64,000 nucleotides of DNA from Actomonas aquatica (GTDB taxonomy: Bacteria > Verrucomicrobiota > Verrucomicrobiia > Opitutales > Opitutaceae). Below: more notes on the stretch, generated by a model that worked only from the letters and a program-made list of their open reading frames with translations, was not told where the DNA came from and made no database searches. The DNA itself is not shown here. The stretch covers positions 3,939,753 to 4,003,752 of the forward strand of contig NZ_CP139781.1 of NCBI RefSeq assembly GCF_019679435.2. The letters are read 5' to 3'. Positions within the stretch are counted from its first letter, which is position 1.

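Overview
The window reads like a GC-rich, Gram-negative chromosome of the Verrucomicrobiota (PVC superphylum), most likely a member of the Opitutales/Opitutaceae. Pointers are a TIGR02597-family secreted protein, EF-hand repeats of the 'LSELLRVIELYN' type, a LEPR-XLL-type giant surface protein, an outer-membrane TolC-type channel, and few clear Shine-Dalgarno sites. This assignment is inference; there is no rRNA or other marker gene here.

Positions 1-3.2 kb hold housekeeping genes on the plus strand: the tail of a small membrane protein, guanylate kinase (gmk), and a B12-dependent class II ribonucleotide reductase (nrdJ) with a candidate NrdR box upstream and a strong intrinsic terminator. 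Positions 3.2-9.2 kb hold a minus-strand signalling pair: a membrane CHASE/multi-PAS histidine kinase followed by a REC-PAS-kinase-REC hybrid. Positions 9.4-11.3 kb hold two adjoining minus-strand genes for secreted proteins, one of the TIGR02597 family and one with two C-terminal EF-hand repeats.

From 11.8 kb to the end everything reads on the plus strand and looks like one secretion locus with its cargo. The order is: a TolC-type channel; a short periplasmic adaptor; a GAF-TM-HlyD fusion; a PqqD/M50-metalloprotease/lipoyl-like membrane protein; a shortened SecA-like ATPase; and a single open frame from 20504 to the last base (14,499 codons, still open). Gaps between the first five genes are 36-69 bp, and 182 bp precede the giant gene. 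No ABC or RND pump is present, so the SecA-like ATPase is the only evident energy source in the cluster. The working hypothesis is a dedicated export route for the giant LEPR-XLL protein.

The giant protein has a LEPR-XLL-like N-terminus, an acidic/Thr/Pro linker, 20 modules carrying a 'GPYW' motif next to an EF-hand-type loop, a super-repeat of about 2,013 residues present three times in tandem, a long beta-rich region with about five Ig-like repeats, nine RTX nonapeptides, and a filamentous-adhesin-like tail of ~195-residue repeats. I met no cysteine in the parts I translated. Its C-terminus lies outside the window. Long minus-strand frames across the giant gene are judged to be shadows of GC-rich codon use.
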